Part shown: positions 35,370 to 43,623 of the stretch, piece after piece
How the letters are laid out: every line of letters begins with the position of its first letter
How positions within the stretch are numbered: position 1 is the first letter of the stretch
Source of the DNA: Mesorhizobium neociceri
GTDB lineage: Bacteria > Pseudomonadota > Alphaproteobacteria > Rhizobiales > Rhizobiaceae
Length of the DNA: 64,000 nucleotides
Direction of reading: 5' to 3'
Assembly (NCBI RefSeq): GCF_013520985.1
Contig: NZ_JACDTY010000001.1
Location: forward strand, 372,001 to 436,000
Translations under genes and position numbers: made by a program
Notes under the pieces: model-generated
What the model saw: only the letters and a program-made list of their open reading frames with translations
Told to the model about the DNA's origin: nothing
The model's database searches: none

Positions 35370-35755
35370 CCCGCCCCTCTTTAACGCGAACGGCATTAGC
35401 CGCAATGCGCTCGGGGCTGATGGTATGGCCAACAAGTGACCGTGTGCCGCCGCACCTCCCACGGAGCAGCAGCGGCGGCCACGCCTCCTGGAACGCGATC
35501 TGGCGCCGATGAGCCAAGAGCCCACGACGGGTATACGGCAGAGCAGGCGGAGAGCTAGTCGTATGACGCTGAAGAAGATCGATTGATCCAAGTTAAGACG
35601 CAGTTTGCGGCAATCAATTTCAAAGGCTGATCGAGCGGGATTATTCGCAGCGATACCCATCTCGGCCTATTTCGATCCAAAAAGCTTTTTAGTTGACTTT
35701 CTACAATGATGGGCGCTGGGTCGTTGACGTAACGATATGTATTGAGGGGGATCTT
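35370..35755. other. Gap of about 390 bases without recognised gene
   Basis: Lower-GC stretch between the FabH-like gene and a small membrane protein gene. A 98-codon minus-strand frame (35364-35660) is rich in Arg and Ser and looks like noise. Short TTGAC-like elements near 35693 and 35724 could belong to a promoter of the next gene, but no spacing fits well. Confidence 0.4.
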
Positions 35756-36004
35756 ATGGAACTGCCGGTTCGTTGGATGCTGCTGCTTCTAACGTCTTTA
35801 GCGATTGGAGTTTTTGTGTTATTTCAATCGCAAGGAACGTCTGCAGCTGGGGTTGATGAATTTGAACTTGCTGGGGTTGTCGGCGTGATTTCCGGGGAAA
35901 CCTATCCTGGGGTTTGGATTCTCAGAAAGGATGGGCAAGTGCGATATTGCCAAGTTGCAAGCAAGGGCATGTCGAAACCTACCTGCACTGAATATTCGAA
36001 CTAA
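35756..36004 (+). CDS. Small hypothetical protein with N-terminal membrane anchor
   Basis: An 82-residue protein: a hydrophobic helix at about 7-24 (WMLLLLTSLAIGVFVLF), then a short exported domain with two Cys (YCQVAS, PTCTEY). GAGGGGG lies before the ATG. Base composition is clearly lower in GC than its neighbours, suggesting transfer. No family recognised. Whether the helix is cleaved is unclear. Confidence 0.55.
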   Translation: MELPVRWMLLLLTSLAIGVFVLFQSQGTSAAGVDEFELAGVVGVISGETYPGVWILRKDGQVRYCQVASKGMSKPTCTEYSN

Positions 36005-36070
36005 ATCGCTTCGAATTCGTCGCAGATCGCGCCGCCGATCGGCACATCGAACGGCAGACGAGCAGGAATT

Positions 36071-36631
36071 TCAAATCCAAGGCACCAGCATTGGAACGCG
36101 TTTGCTGTAGTCGTCATAGGCTGCACCGAGCTCGCCGCGCAGGAAGCGCTCCTCGAGCCTCGCTTTCATCACGGCGCCGATGGTGAGAAAGACCGCGCCG
36201 GCAATGCCCCAGACCGTGCCCTTGGCCGCCATGGTGGCCAGGATCGCCAAGAGCAGTCCGGTATAGATCGGATGGCGGACCAGCCCGTAGGGACCGGTGT
36301 CGACGACACGGTGCTCGGCCTTGGCCGTCACCGAAGCCGACCAGAGACGGCCGAGATGCAGCCGCGCCCACCAGGCGAATATCAGGCCAATGGCGATGAG
36401 CCCGACGCAGATCCACGCCTCGGCAAGGGTCGGAAACCAGAGCCTCAGCCGGCCGGCATAGCCATGCGCGGGAATGAACAGCAGCACCGCACCGATCAAC
36501 CACAAAGCGCGATAGCGAAGCTCCGCCTGGATGCCAGCGCGCTTTTGCGCCGGATCGGCCCAGAAAGCGGCTAGAAACCAGGACACGACCCAGATCAGCC
36601 AGAGCAATGTGATTGCCGTCACCGGTCGCAT
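36071..36631 (-). CDS. Isoprenylcysteine carboxyl methyltransferase family protein
   Basis: A 186-residue integral membrane methyltransferase of the ICMT/PEMT type with about four helices. The C-terminal SAM-binding region reads HRVVDTGPYGLVRHPIYTGLLLAI near 107-130, followed by the family Glu-rich end RLEERFLRGELGAAYDDYSKRVPMLVP. Bacterial members methylate membrane lipids or unknown small molecules. It stands alone; a short region between its stop and 36005 carries a 20-codon protein-like fragment of uncertain origin. Confidence 0.85.
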   Translation of the reverse strand: MRPVTAITLLWLIWVVSWFLAAFWADPAQKRAGIQAELRYRALWLIGAVLLFIPAHGYAGRLRLWFPTLAEAWICVGLIAIGLIFAWWARLHLGRLWSASVTAKAEHRVVDTGPYGLVRHPIYTGLLLAILATMAAKGTVWGIAGAVFLTIGAVMKARLEERFLRGELGAAYDDYSKRVPMLVPWI

Positions 36632-36738
36632 GGGGGATCTCCACAGACTGTCTCACCATGAAGCCGGCGCGGCACGGCAGCAATGCGGCGCGATGCGCAA
36701 CTGGCTCCGTTTTCAGGTAAGAGGATCGTGATCCGCGC

Positions 36739-37134
36739 TCATTGGCCGGAAAACATCCACTGTACGCCAAAGGCGTCGACCAGCATGCCGAAGCTGGTTC
36801 CCCAATATTGCCGCGCCAGCGGCACAGTGATCCGGCCGCCCGAGGCCATGCGGTCGAAAAGCTCGCGCATTGTTCCCATGTCGTCGAACTCGAGCATCAA
36901 AGCGGAGCCTTTCATCGGCTCCGCATCGTCATTGTCGGAGGCATGAAACAGCACGCCCGGACCTTCGAAACGTGCATGCAGCACCTTTCCGCGCATGGCT
37001 TCGGTCCGTACCGGCATGCCGCTGTCGCCCCAGCGCAGCAGGATCGTTGCCCGGCCAAGCCCACACTGCTCGTAGAAGGCCAGCGCCGGCTCGCAATTGG
37101 TGGTGAAGAACAGCGAAGGGGAGAGCCGCACCAT
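36739..37134 (-). CDS. VOC family protein (PhnB/glyoxalase-like)
   Basis: A 131-residue VOC-fold protein resembling PhnB-type glyoxalase relatives: LSPSLFFTTNCEPALAFYEQCGLG at the start, KVLHARFEGPGVLFHASDND in the middle and YWGTSFGMLVDAFGVQWMFS at the end. Metal ligands are expected at a His and Glu in these strands (HARF, MLEFDD). The ATG at 37134 follows AAGGAACGAT; a longer start would enter the tautomerase gene. Sixteen bases after the tautomerase stop, so in one operon with it. Confidence 0.8.
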   Translation of the reverse strand: MVRLSPSLFFTTNCEPALAFYEQCGLGRATILLRWGDSGMPVRTEAMRGKVLHARFEGPGVLFHASDNDDAEPMKGSALMLEFDDMGTMRELFDRMASGGRITVPLARQYWGTSFGMLVDAFGVQWMFSGQ

Positions 37135-37150
37135 ATCGTTCCTTGTCAGA

Positions 37151-37573
37151 TCAATGCGCGGCGGCGGTTGCGGCCGCGATGAGCGCGTCGCCGGTATACT
37201 GCCTGTCGCCAATGCCCCAGCCGCCATCGAGCGCGTTGACGATGTTGATCCAGGTGTTTTCGGGCCTGTGATCGGGAACGCAAAGCTCGGCGACGATTCC
37301 CGCGGCCGCGGTGATGAAGGCGTTGCGAGCTTCGACCGAGCCGAGGCCGATATTGGGCAGTTTCAGTTCGACCATGACGACAGGCCGATTGGCGCCGCCG
37401 GCATAGATGTGATGCGGCGGCAGGATATGGACCGTGCCGCCGACGATTGCGGTGAAAAAAGAATTGCCGGTGGCGCCGGAGGCTTCGATCAGGGCGGCGC
37501 TGAGACGGGGCAGGATCTCGCGTTCTCCGGCTGGGGTCAGTACGCCTTGCGGTGCGGTTACGGTGATGGGCAT
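37151..37573 (-). CDS. Tautomerase family protein
   Basis: A 140-residue protein of the tautomerase superfamily. The mature N-terminus after Met removal is Pro1 (MPITVTAPQG), the catalytic base of the family, and the core reads RLSAALIEASGATGNSFFTAIVGGTVHILP. These enzymes isomerise keto-enol pairs or dehalogenate small acids; substrate unknown. First gene of the operon with the VOC protein and divergent from the TetR gene at 37686, which probably represses it. Confidence 0.82.
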   Translation of the reverse strand: MPITVTAPQGVLTPAGEREILPRLSAALIEASGATGNSFFTAIVGGTVHILPPHHIYAGGANRPVVMVELKLPNIGLGSVEARNAFITAAAGIVAELCVPDHRPENTWINIVNALDGGWGIGDRQYTGDALIAAATAAAH

Positions 37574-37623
37574 TTTCTATCCTCTCCTGGAGATCGCATG
37601 GCCTTGCAGTTGCGGCTTGCCAT

Positions 37624-37681
37624 GTTTCGTATCGATTGTTACGTTACGCGGAGAAGATGAGTCAACAGGTTTCGTATCGAT
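37624..37681. promoter_or_regulatory. Direct repeats between tautomerase and TetR genes
   Basis: Two perfect 13-base copies of GTTTCGTATCGAT (37624-37636 and 37669-37681), 45 bases apart start to start. One lies 51 bases upstream of the tautomerase start, the other ends four bases before the tetR-type start. Candidate operators for autorepression and divergent control. Confidence 0.6.
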
Positions 37682-37685
37682 CGCT

Positions 37686-38315
37686 ATGGATAATTTGGAA
37701 AAGCCCCGCGGCGGCCGGCCACGTGCGTTCGACCCAGACCGGGCGCTGGATGCCGCGATGCATCTTTTCTGGGAGCACGGTTATGAGGCGACGTCGCTCA
37801 CCATGCTGCGCGAAGCGATGGGGCTGACGCCGCCGCAGATCTACAATGCCTTCACCGACAAGGAGACTTTGTTCCGCAAGGCGCTTGAGCTCTACCACCA
37901 GACGCAGATCGGCTTTGCGCTGGAAGCGCTGAGCGCGCCGGTGTCGACGGGGGAGGCGATTCGGCGGTTGCTGCTCGGCGCGGCGGAGGCCTATTCGAGG
38001 CCTGGCAAGCCCGGCGGCTGCCTGTTCGTCAGCGGTGCGCTGGCGACCTCGCCGCAGGCGCAGGCCATTGCCGATGAGCTCAAGACGTATCGCAAGGCGA
38101 GCGAAGCAGCGATCGCGGGACGGCTGGCGGTGGGCAAGGCAAAAGGTGACCTGCCGGAAGTTTTCTCGGTCGAAGGGTTCGCCAAATACCTGGCCGGGAC
38201 CATGAACGGCATGTCGATCCAGGCGCGGGACGGCGCTTCGGTGGAAGAGTTGCGCGACCTGGCTGAAACCGCTCTTGCGGCTCTGCCGAGCGGAGGGCAA
38301 AAAACGAGCGCATGA
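37686..38315 (+). CDS. TetR/AcrR family transcriptional regulator
   Basis: A 209-residue TetR regulator. The HTH (about 13-60) reads FDPDRALDAAMHLFWEHGYEATSLTMLREAMGLTPPQIYNAFTDKETLFRKAL. The ligand domain is a TetR_C-type helical bundle with a GGCLFVSGAL segment. Two 13-base direct repeats lie in the divergent region with the tautomerase operon. The stop overlaps the MOSC gene start by ATGA, so the regulator is co-translated with it. Ligand unknown. Confidence 0.88.
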   Translation: MDNLEKPRGGRPRAFDPDRALDAAMHLFWEHGYEATSLTMLREAMGLTPPQIYNAFTDKETLFRKALELYHQTQIGFALEALSAPVSTGEAIRRLLLGAAEAYSRPGKPGGCLFVSGALATSPQAQAIADELKTYRKASEAAIAGRLAVGKAKGDLPEVFSVEGFAKYLAGTMNGMSIQARDGASVEELRDLAETALAALPSGGQKTSA

Positions 38316-38950
38316 ATCAAAAACAGAACGCCACGCTGGACCTGTCCTCCGAAGCTGAGAAGCCGGTCGACATCATTCCTGCGAAGAAGCTTTCCGCCAA
38401 GGTGGGGGCGCTCTACGTCGCGCCGTCAGATCATTTCCAGACGCGCCCGGTGGAAGAACTGCAGCTCGGTTTCGACGGCATATCAGGCGATTTCCACGCC
38501 GGCGCCACGCGCCGTTCGGGCGGGCGCGAGCCGTGGTATCTGCGCGGCACAGAAATGCGCAACGAACGGCAAATATCGATCGTGGCGGCGGATGAACTCG
38601 CCGTCGTTGCCGCGCGCATGGGCCTTGCAGAAATCAAGCCGGAGTGGATCGGCGCCAATCTGCTGATCGAAGGCGTGCCGCATCTGTCGATGTTGCCTTC
38701 GGGCACGCTGCTGTTCTTCAAAGGCGGGGTGACCATCAAGGTCGATGCGCAGAACGGACCGTGCCGCCTCGCTGGGCGTTCGGTTGCCGAAAATGCCGGG
38801 ATGGCCGATCACGAGGCCGGCGCGCTGGCCTTCCCGAAGGCGGCGAAGCGGTTGCGCGGCCTGGTTGCCTGGGTCGAGAAACCGGGTTGTATTACCACAG
38901 GTGAAGAGATCTCGGTGCGCGTGCCAGAGCAATGGATTTATCGAGCCTAG
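38312..38950 (+). CDS. MOSC domain-containing protein
   Basis: A 212-residue MOSC-domain protein, a fold shared with the C-terminal domain of molybdenum-cofactor sulfurase. GDFHAGATRRSGGREPWYLRGTEMRNERQISIVAADEL (about 58-95) and the conserved Cys in NGPCRLAGR near 152 are visible. Likely a small sulfur-carrier or molybdenum-linked enzyme. It is coupled to the TetR gene. A hairpin terminator follows before the convergent SDR gene. Confidence 0.85.
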   Translation: MNQKQNATLDLSSEAEKPVDIIPAKKLSAKVGALYVAPSDHFQTRPVEELQLGFDGISGDFHAGATRRSGGREPWYLRGTEMRNERQISIVAADELAVVAARMGLAEIKPEWIGANLLIEGVPHLSMLPSGTLLFFKGGVTIKVDAQNGPCRLAGRSVAENAGMADHEAGALAFPKAAKRLRGLVAWVEKPGCITTGEEISVRVPEQWIYRA

Positions 38951-38968
38951 CTCTGCGATAGGAAGAGA

Positions 38969-38996
38969 CGGCTGCGCCGCCGAGGCGACGCAGCCG
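38969..38996. terminator. Hairpin between converging MOSC and SDR genes
   Basis: CGGCTGCG and CGCAGCCG arms around a 12-base partly paired loop, followed by AATTTC. Likely a shared terminator. Confidence 0.6.
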
Positions 38997-39011
38997 AATT
39001 TCAAGACGCGC

Positions 39012-39854
39012 TCAAGCCGCCTTGCGGTTCTTCTTGGCGCCCTGCGCCTCGACGGAAACGTGGTCCCACTTTTCCCAAAGCGCGATGCGGCTGGTGTACT
39101 CCTGCTTGATCATTGGCAGGCCGCCATCGCCGAAGAACACGCGCAGCGGCGGCTCGGCCGCATCGACGATTTCAAGCATCGCCGGTCCGGTGGCCTCGGG
39201 ATCGCCGGCAACCGAGTTGGCGCGACGCTCGGCCATCTTGGCGCGGGCAGGCGCGTAAGCCTCGATCGGCTTGGAGACCTTGGCCGAGGCGCCGGACCAA
39301 TCGGTGGAGAAGCCGCCCGGCTCGACCAGCGTGACATGGATGCCGAATTCGGCAACTTCGATGTTGAGCGACTGGCTGAAGGCTTCCAGTGCCCATTTCG
39401 AGGCGTGGTAGAGGCCGAGCGAGGCGAAGGCGTTGACGCCGCCGATCGACGAGATCTGGATGATGTGGCCGGAACGCTGCGCCCGCATGATCGGCAAAGC
39501 GGCCTGAGTGACCCAGAGCGCGCCGAAGACATTGGTCTCGATCTGGTCGCGGGCTTCCTCTTCGCTGACTTCCTCGATGGCGCCGAAATGGCCATAGCCG
39601 GCATTGTTGATGACGACGTCGAGCCGGCCAAAGCGCTTGTGCGCCTCGGCGATGGCCGCATCGACGGCCTTCTTGTCGGTGACGTCGAGCTTTATTGCGG
39701 CGATGTTGTCGCCATATTTCGCGACGAGATCGGCGAGCGTGCCGGCATCGCGCGCGGTTGCGGCGACCCGGTCGCCACGGGCGAGTGCGGCCTCGGCCCA
39801 GACGCGGCCAAAACCTTTAGACGATCCGGTGATGAACCAAACCTTTGATGTCAT
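39012..39854 (-). CDS. SDR family oxidoreductase
   Basis: A 280-residue SDR enzyme. Cofactor motif TGSSKGFGRVWAEAAL is near 9-24, NNAGYGHFG near 86-94, the catalytic Ser region IIQISSIGGV and YHASK (Tyr and Lys) near 150-154. It fits SDRs acting on ketones or aldehydes; substrate unknown. The ATG at 39854 follows AAGGATT. Longer frames enter a stretch with no family resemblance. It stands alone. Confidence 0.88.
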   Translation of the reverse strand: MTSKVWFITGSSKGFGRVWAEAALARGDRVAATARDAGTLADLVAKYGDNIAAIKLDVTDKKAVDAAIAEAHKRFGRLDVVINNAGYGHFGAIEEVSEEEARDQIETNVFGALWVTQAALPIMRAQRSGHIIQISSIGGVNAFASLGLYHASKWALEAFSQSLNIEVAEFGIHVTLVEPGGFSTDWSGASAKVSKPIEAYAPARAKMAERRANSVAGDPEATGPAMLEIVDAAEPPLRVFFGDGGLPMIKQEYTSRIALWEKWDHVSVEAQGAKKNRKAA

Positions 39855-39996
39855 GATGTGGAATCCTTGGCCATGCGGGCCGTGAATGGGGGATGGAAAC
39901 GGAGGCTTCTCCGTTTTTGCCATATACGGTGCATCCCGCGATTTTCCAGAGGCGAGGGGAAATCTTTTTGCCCCGACCGTCCGGTGAGCAAGGCGC

Positions 39997-40959
39997 TCAG
40001 GGATAGCGCACCGGGCTCGCCCATGCCGGGTCGTCATGCTTTTGCCAGTAGAGCGCCATCAACCGGCTGGTGATTGCGCCTATCTTGCCGTCGGCGACAG
40101 GAACGCCGTCGATCACCGTCACCGGCATGATGCCGCCGGCGGTCGAGGTGATGAACACTTCGTCGGCTCCCTTCAGCGCGGCGACGCTGACATCGGCTGC
40201 GGCGGCGGCAAACCCTTCTTCGGCGCAAAGATCGAACACGGTGCGCCTGGTGATGCCGGGCAGGACGCCGATGGCCGGCGTCGACAGTCTGCCGTCCTTG
40301 ACGCAGAACACGTTGAAGCCGGGCCCTTCAGCGACATTGCCGTTGAAGTCGAGGATCAGCGCCGTCTCGGCGCCGCGGTCGTAGGCGTCGTAGAGGCCGC
40401 GCACCAGATCGAGCCAGTGGTAGTTCTTGATCGCCGGGTCGATCGAAGCCGGCGGGATGCGCACCTTGTCGCTGATGGCGACATGCAGGCCGCGCCGCAA
40501 CTGCTCGGCATTGGCGACCGAGCCGAAGGGAACGGCGAATGCCATGAAGCGGTTGACCGCTTGGCGCGGGTCGCGGCTGAAGGTCGGCGAGGCGCCGCGC
40601 GTGCACAGCATCTCGACATAGGCCGCACGGTGGCCGGACAGCGCCACGCAATTGTGCAGGATCTCGCTCACGCCATCGCGATCGAACGGGATCGTCATGC
40701 GCAGCTTCTCCAGCCCGCCGAAGAACCGGTCGAGATGCAGGTCGAGCCGGAAGAAGCTTCCATTCCAGACATGCACGGTGTCGTAAGTGGCGTCGGAATG
40801 CAGAAACCCCCAGTCGAGCACCGAGATTTTCGCCTGCGACATCGGCAGGTACTGGCCGTCGAGGAAGGCGATACCGTCGGGATAGGAATGCGGATCGATA
40901 TGGCGGTCTGACAGGGCCGGCAATGGCACAATGCTACCCGCTGCTGCGCTTCGGCTCAT
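39997..40959 (-). CDS. Class IV aminotransferase, D-amino-acid transaminase-like
   Basis: A 320-residue class IV (BCAT/DAAT) PLP enzyme. The N-terminal region reads IAFLDGQYLPMSQAKISVLDWGFLHSDATYDTVHVWNGSFFRLDLHLDRF, the Schiff-base Lys is in AIKNYHWLDLVRG near 173, and the PLP region is LDFNGNVAEGPGFNVFCVKDG with GVLPGITRRTVFDLC near 230-245. Whether it prefers branched-chain or D-amino acids cannot be told from sequence alone. It stands alone. Confidence 0.85.
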   Translation of the reverse strand: MSRSAAAGSIVPLPALSDRHIDPHSYPDGIAFLDGQYLPMSQAKISVLDWGFLHSDATYDTVHVWNGSFFRLDLHLDRFFGGLEKLRMTIPFDRDGVSEILHNCVALSGHRAAYVEMLCTRGASPTFSRDPRQAVNRFMAFAVPFGSVANAEQLRRGLHVAISDKVRIPPASIDPAIKNYHWLDLVRGLYDAYDRGAETALILDFNGNVAEGPGFNVFCVKDGRLSTPAIGVLPGITRRTVFDLCAEEGFAAAAADVSVAALKGADEVFITSTAGGIMPVTVIDGVPVADGKIGAITSRLMALYWQKHDDPAWASPVRYP

Positions 40960-41112
40960 GGCGATTGGTCCCTTCGGCTCAATGCGGCTCGGGTCAGGCT
41001 AGCGGTCTTCGGCCGACGGCATAGAGCCACCCGGGCAACGCCGTTTGTCCTAGGTAGCACATTCGATATGTCTTATGATCCGGCTTGAAAATATCCGGCC
41101 GGGAGGGGCGAT

Positions 41113-41619
41113 GTGGGCAGATTTTTTCAGACCATTATCTTTGCAATTTTCCTCATCTTCGTCACCGGCGAGGCCTTTGCCCAATGCGCTCGCGAGGGCG
41201 AGGAGCTGTGCCAGAACGGCCAGACCTATCGTTGCGAGAAGACGGGCAGCGAGCTGACGCCGATCTTCCAGAACATGCCTTGCGTGGTCAACGCGACGGG
41301 GTTGAACGGCGTCTGGACCGGCAGCGGTCATCAAAGTCCTGCCGGGGCTGCCGGCGCGGACTGGGCAATCGCCATGACCATTGGCGATGGCGCCGCGTCG
41401 ATCGATTATCCTTCGCTTGGCTGCGGCGGATCCCTGACCCAGATTTCTCGCGACGACAGCTCGGCGGAATACAGGGAGAACATCACCTACGGTCAGGATA
41501 AGTGCATCGACGGCGGCGGCATCACCGTCCGGTTTTTCAAGGGGAACCTGTCCTGGACCTGGGTCGGGCAGGCCGACGGCCAGCCCTATAACGCCGTTGC
41601 CGTGCTCAGCCGGCAATAG
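41113..41619 (+). CDS. Hypothetical exported Cys-rich protein
   Basis: A 168-residue exported protein with signal peptide ending EAFA (about 23) and six or more Cys in the mature part (QCAREGEELC, YRCEKTG, MPCVVN, LGCGGS, DKCIDG). A domain WTGSGHQSPAGAAGADWAIAMTIGDGAASIDYPSLGCGGSL looks like a small beta-sandwich. The GTG at 41113 follows GGGAGGGG. No family recognised. It might be a periplasmic inhibitor or cell-surface protein, but this is only a guess. Confidence 0.65.
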   Translation: MGRFFQTIIFAIFLIFVTGEAFAQCAREGEELCQNGQTYRCEKTGSELTPIFQNMPCVVNATGLNGVWTGSGHQSPAGAAGADWAIAMTIGDGAASIDYPSLGCGGSLTQISRDDSSAEYRENITYGQDKCIDGGGITVRFFKGNLSWTWVGQADGQPYNAVAVLSRQ

Positions 41620-41625
41620 CCGAAG

Positions 41626-41940
41626 TCATTCCTCTTCATCGTCGGCTTCGAGCAGGCGTGTGGCGCGCCAGCGGGTCAGCACCATGTTGGTCTGCTCGAT
41701 GACGAAAAACCGCGCCGAGTCGCGGTCATAGCCTTCGGCCAGCAGCTTTTCATAGTCGGTATGGCCGTGCCTGATATGGGCGATCGTCGCCAGCCACACG
41801 GCAATGCCCGGCGGCAGCGTCTTCATGTGCACTGCACCGGCCTCGGTGCGGATTTTTTCCATATCGGCATAGGGCGCCAGCGGCAGCAGCGCGGTCAGCG
41901 CCTTGGCGATGGCGCGGCGGCGGCCGGTGGGGGCGCTCAT
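41626..41940 (-). CDS. DUF2293 domain protein
   Basis: A 104-residue protein matching the DUF2293 family: RRAIAKALTALLPLAPYADMEKIRTEAG near 8-35, LPPGIAVWLATIAHIRHGHTDYEKLLAEGYDRDSARFFV near 42-80 and the C-terminal RWRATRLLE. The function is not known. It overlaps the upstream TrmO-like gene by ATGA and so is co-translated with it. Confidence 0.8.
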   Translation of the reverse strand: MSAPTGRRRAIAKALTALLPLAPYADMEKIRTEAGAVHMKTLPPGIAVWLATIAHIRHGHTDYEKLLAEGYDRDSARFFVIEQTNMVLTRWRATRLLEADDEEE

Positions 41941-42443
41941 TTCTCGTCGCGTCCGGCAATGGTTGCCTCGGCAAAGGCATCGGTCGAAGCGAAATAGGGC
42001 TTGATGTCGATCACCGGCGTGCCGTCGAGCACATCGATAGCGTCGATGTCGATGCGGCCGGTATCGATGTCGACGGCGATCAGCTTGGCTATGTGCAGTC
42101 CGATCGGATTCGGCCGGGCAGGGGAGCGCAGCGAGAAAACGCCTTTCGGTTCAGCTGCATGGCGGGGTTTTTGCACAATCAGTCCCCGCGGTGCGTGATG
42201 CAGCCAGGACAGGATGACGATGTGGCTGGCGCGCTCCAATGCAAGGAGGCCATCGCGATAGGGTGGGTCGACAAGGACCGTAGCGGCCTGTCCTGTCTCG
42301 CGGGCCGCGCGCATGTTCTTCGGGCAGCTTTCGCGCGTCGTCCATGGCGAGGCGATGCGGCCGATGAACACGACATGGCCATCCGGCGGCATGTCGGCCG
42401 GGTCTGCCTGCAGGAGCTTTTCGCCGTCGCGCGTCTCGAACAT
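41937..42443 (-). CDS. TsaA/TrmO-type tRNA methyltransferase
   Basis: A 168-residue protein of the TsaA/TrmO family, SAM-dependent enzymes that add a methyl group to threonylcarbamoyladenosine at tRNA position 37. It shows GHVVFIGRIASPWTTRESCPKN near 22-43, the family HHAPRG motif near 82-87, and FSLRSPARPNPIGLHIAKLIAVD near 102-124. The ATG at 42443 is chosen since further upstream frame lacks family resemblance. First of a two-gene operon with the DUF2293 gene. Confidence 0.85.
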   Translation of the reverse strand: MFETRDGEKLLQADPADMPPDGHVVFIGRIASPWTTRESCPKNMRAARETGQAATVLVDPPYRDGLLALERASHIVILSWLHHAPRGLIVQKPRHAAEPKGVFSLRSPARPNPIGLHIAKLIAVDIDTGRIDIDAIDVLDGTPVIDIKPYFASTDAFAEATIAGRDEK

Positions 42444-42561
42444 GGCTTTTCGCCCTAGCACAAGTTTCCAGCCGATCGTCAGGGAAAAGCGGTTCCCGCC
42501 GATGGTGCGGCATTTTCTTGTCAGGAAGCGACATAGGCCTTGCCATGCCGTCAAAGCTGAC

Positions 42562-42577
42562 ATAAACATATGTTTAT
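42562..42577. promoter_or_regulatory. Perfect palindrome before the ArsR-methyltransferase gene
   Basis: Sixteen-base perfect palindrome ATAAACATATGTTTAT, 23 bases before the start at 42601. Its position suits an operator for autorepression by the ArsR-type product. Confidence 0.6.
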
Positions 42578-42600
42578 ATCTTTTCAACGAGAATACGCTG

Positions 42601-43623
42601 ATGCATGTCTCACTCGATACGATGGTGGATACGTTGAAGGCGGCGGCAGAATCCAGCCGCTTGCGCATCCTGGCGCTCTTGTCGCGCGGCGACCTCACCG
42701 TATCCGATCTCACCGAAATCCTCAGCCAGTCGCAGCCGCGGGTGTCGCGCCATTTGAAGCTGCTGCTGGAAGCCGGGTTGATCGGCCGCTACCAGGAAGG
42801 CTCCTGGGCCTTCTTCCGGCTGTCCGATACGGATTCGGCACGTGACTTCGTCATGGGGCTGGTCTCCGGCATTCGCGGCGCCGATCCGCAGGTCGAGCGC
42901 GATCTCGAGCGGCTGGCTGCCGTCAAGCGCAAGCGCCAGGACCGTGCGGCCGAATATTTCTCCGAAAACGCCGCCAGTTGGGATCACATCCGCTCGTTGC
43001 ATGTGCCCGACCGCGCGGTGGAAGCGGCACTGCTCAAGCTGGTCGGCAAGCGGCCGTTCCAGTCGATGCTCGATCTCGGCACCGGCACCGGGCGGCTGCT
43101 CGAGATCTTTTCGCCGCTCTACCGGCGTGGCGTCGGCATCGACATGTCGCGCGAAATGCTGACGGTGGCGCGCGCCAATCTCGACAAGGCCGGCATTGCC
43201 AATGCGCAGGTCCGCCAGGGCGACATTTTTTCGCCGCCGGTCGAGCGTGACGCTTTCGATCTCGTCACCATCCATCAGGTGCTGCACTATCTCGACGATC
43301 CCGCCCGCGCCATCCGCGAGGCGGCGAGGCTGCTGCGCCCGGCGGGCCGGCTGGTGATCGTCGACTTCGCGCCGCATGCGCTGGAATTCCTGCGCGACCA
43401 GCATGCGCATGTCAGGCTGGGTTTCTCCGACCGGCAGATGTCAGAATGGTTTGCAGAGGCCGGGCTCGACCTCGAGGATGCACAAGAATTCGAGCCGCGC
43501 GGCGGCAACGAAGCCAGGCTCACCGTCAAGCTGTGGCTCGGCCGCGACCGCCGCCTGCTGATCGCCGAACCCTCCAACGACACTCTACCGGCCAAAGCAT
43601 ACCAAATTGGGGAAACCGCCTGA
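42601..43623 (+). CDS. ArsR-type HTH regulator fused to a methyltransferase domain
   Basis: A 340-residue fusion. The N-terminal ArsR winged helix (about 5-85) reads LKAAAESSRLRILALLSRGDLTVSDLTEILSQSQPRVSRHLKLLLEAGLI, without a metal-binding Cys box. The C-terminal SAM-binding domain (about 135-310) has MLDLGTGTGRLLEIFSPLYRRGVGIDMS and VLHYLDDPARAIREAARLLRPAGRLVIVDF. Such fusions next to metF resemble SahR-type regulators of methionine/SAH metabolism in alphaproteobacteria. Ribosome site GAGAA precedes the ATG. It overlaps metF by one base (TGATG). Confidence 0.87.
   Translation: MHVSLDTMVDTLKAAAESSRLRILALLSRGDLTVSDLTEILSQSQPRVSRHLKLLLEAGLIGRYQEGSWAFFRLSDTDSARDFVMGLVSGIRGADPQVERDLERLAAVKRKRQDRAAEYFSENAASWDHIRSLHVPDRAVEAALLKLVGKRPFQSMLDLGTGTGRLLEIFSPLYRRGVGIDMSREMLTVARANLDKAGIANAQVRQGDIFSPPVERDAFDLVTIHQVLHYLDDPARAIREAARLLRPAGRLVIVDFAPHALEFLRDQHAHVRLGFSDRQMSEWFAEAGLDLEDAQEFEPRGGNEARLTVKLWLGRDRRLLIAEPSNDTLPAKAYQIGETA

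Noticed and set aside
35364..35660. 98-codon minus-strand frame in the 35.4-35.8 kb gap
   Set aside because: Arg/Ser-rich, no ribosome site and no recognisable domain; looks like chance.
36005..36066. About 20 codons on the minus strand ending in a stop (RLPFDVPIGGAICDEF) between ICMT and the small protein gene
   Set aside because: Protein-like but too short and without a start; could be a relic or a repeat. Not strong enough to call a pseudogene.
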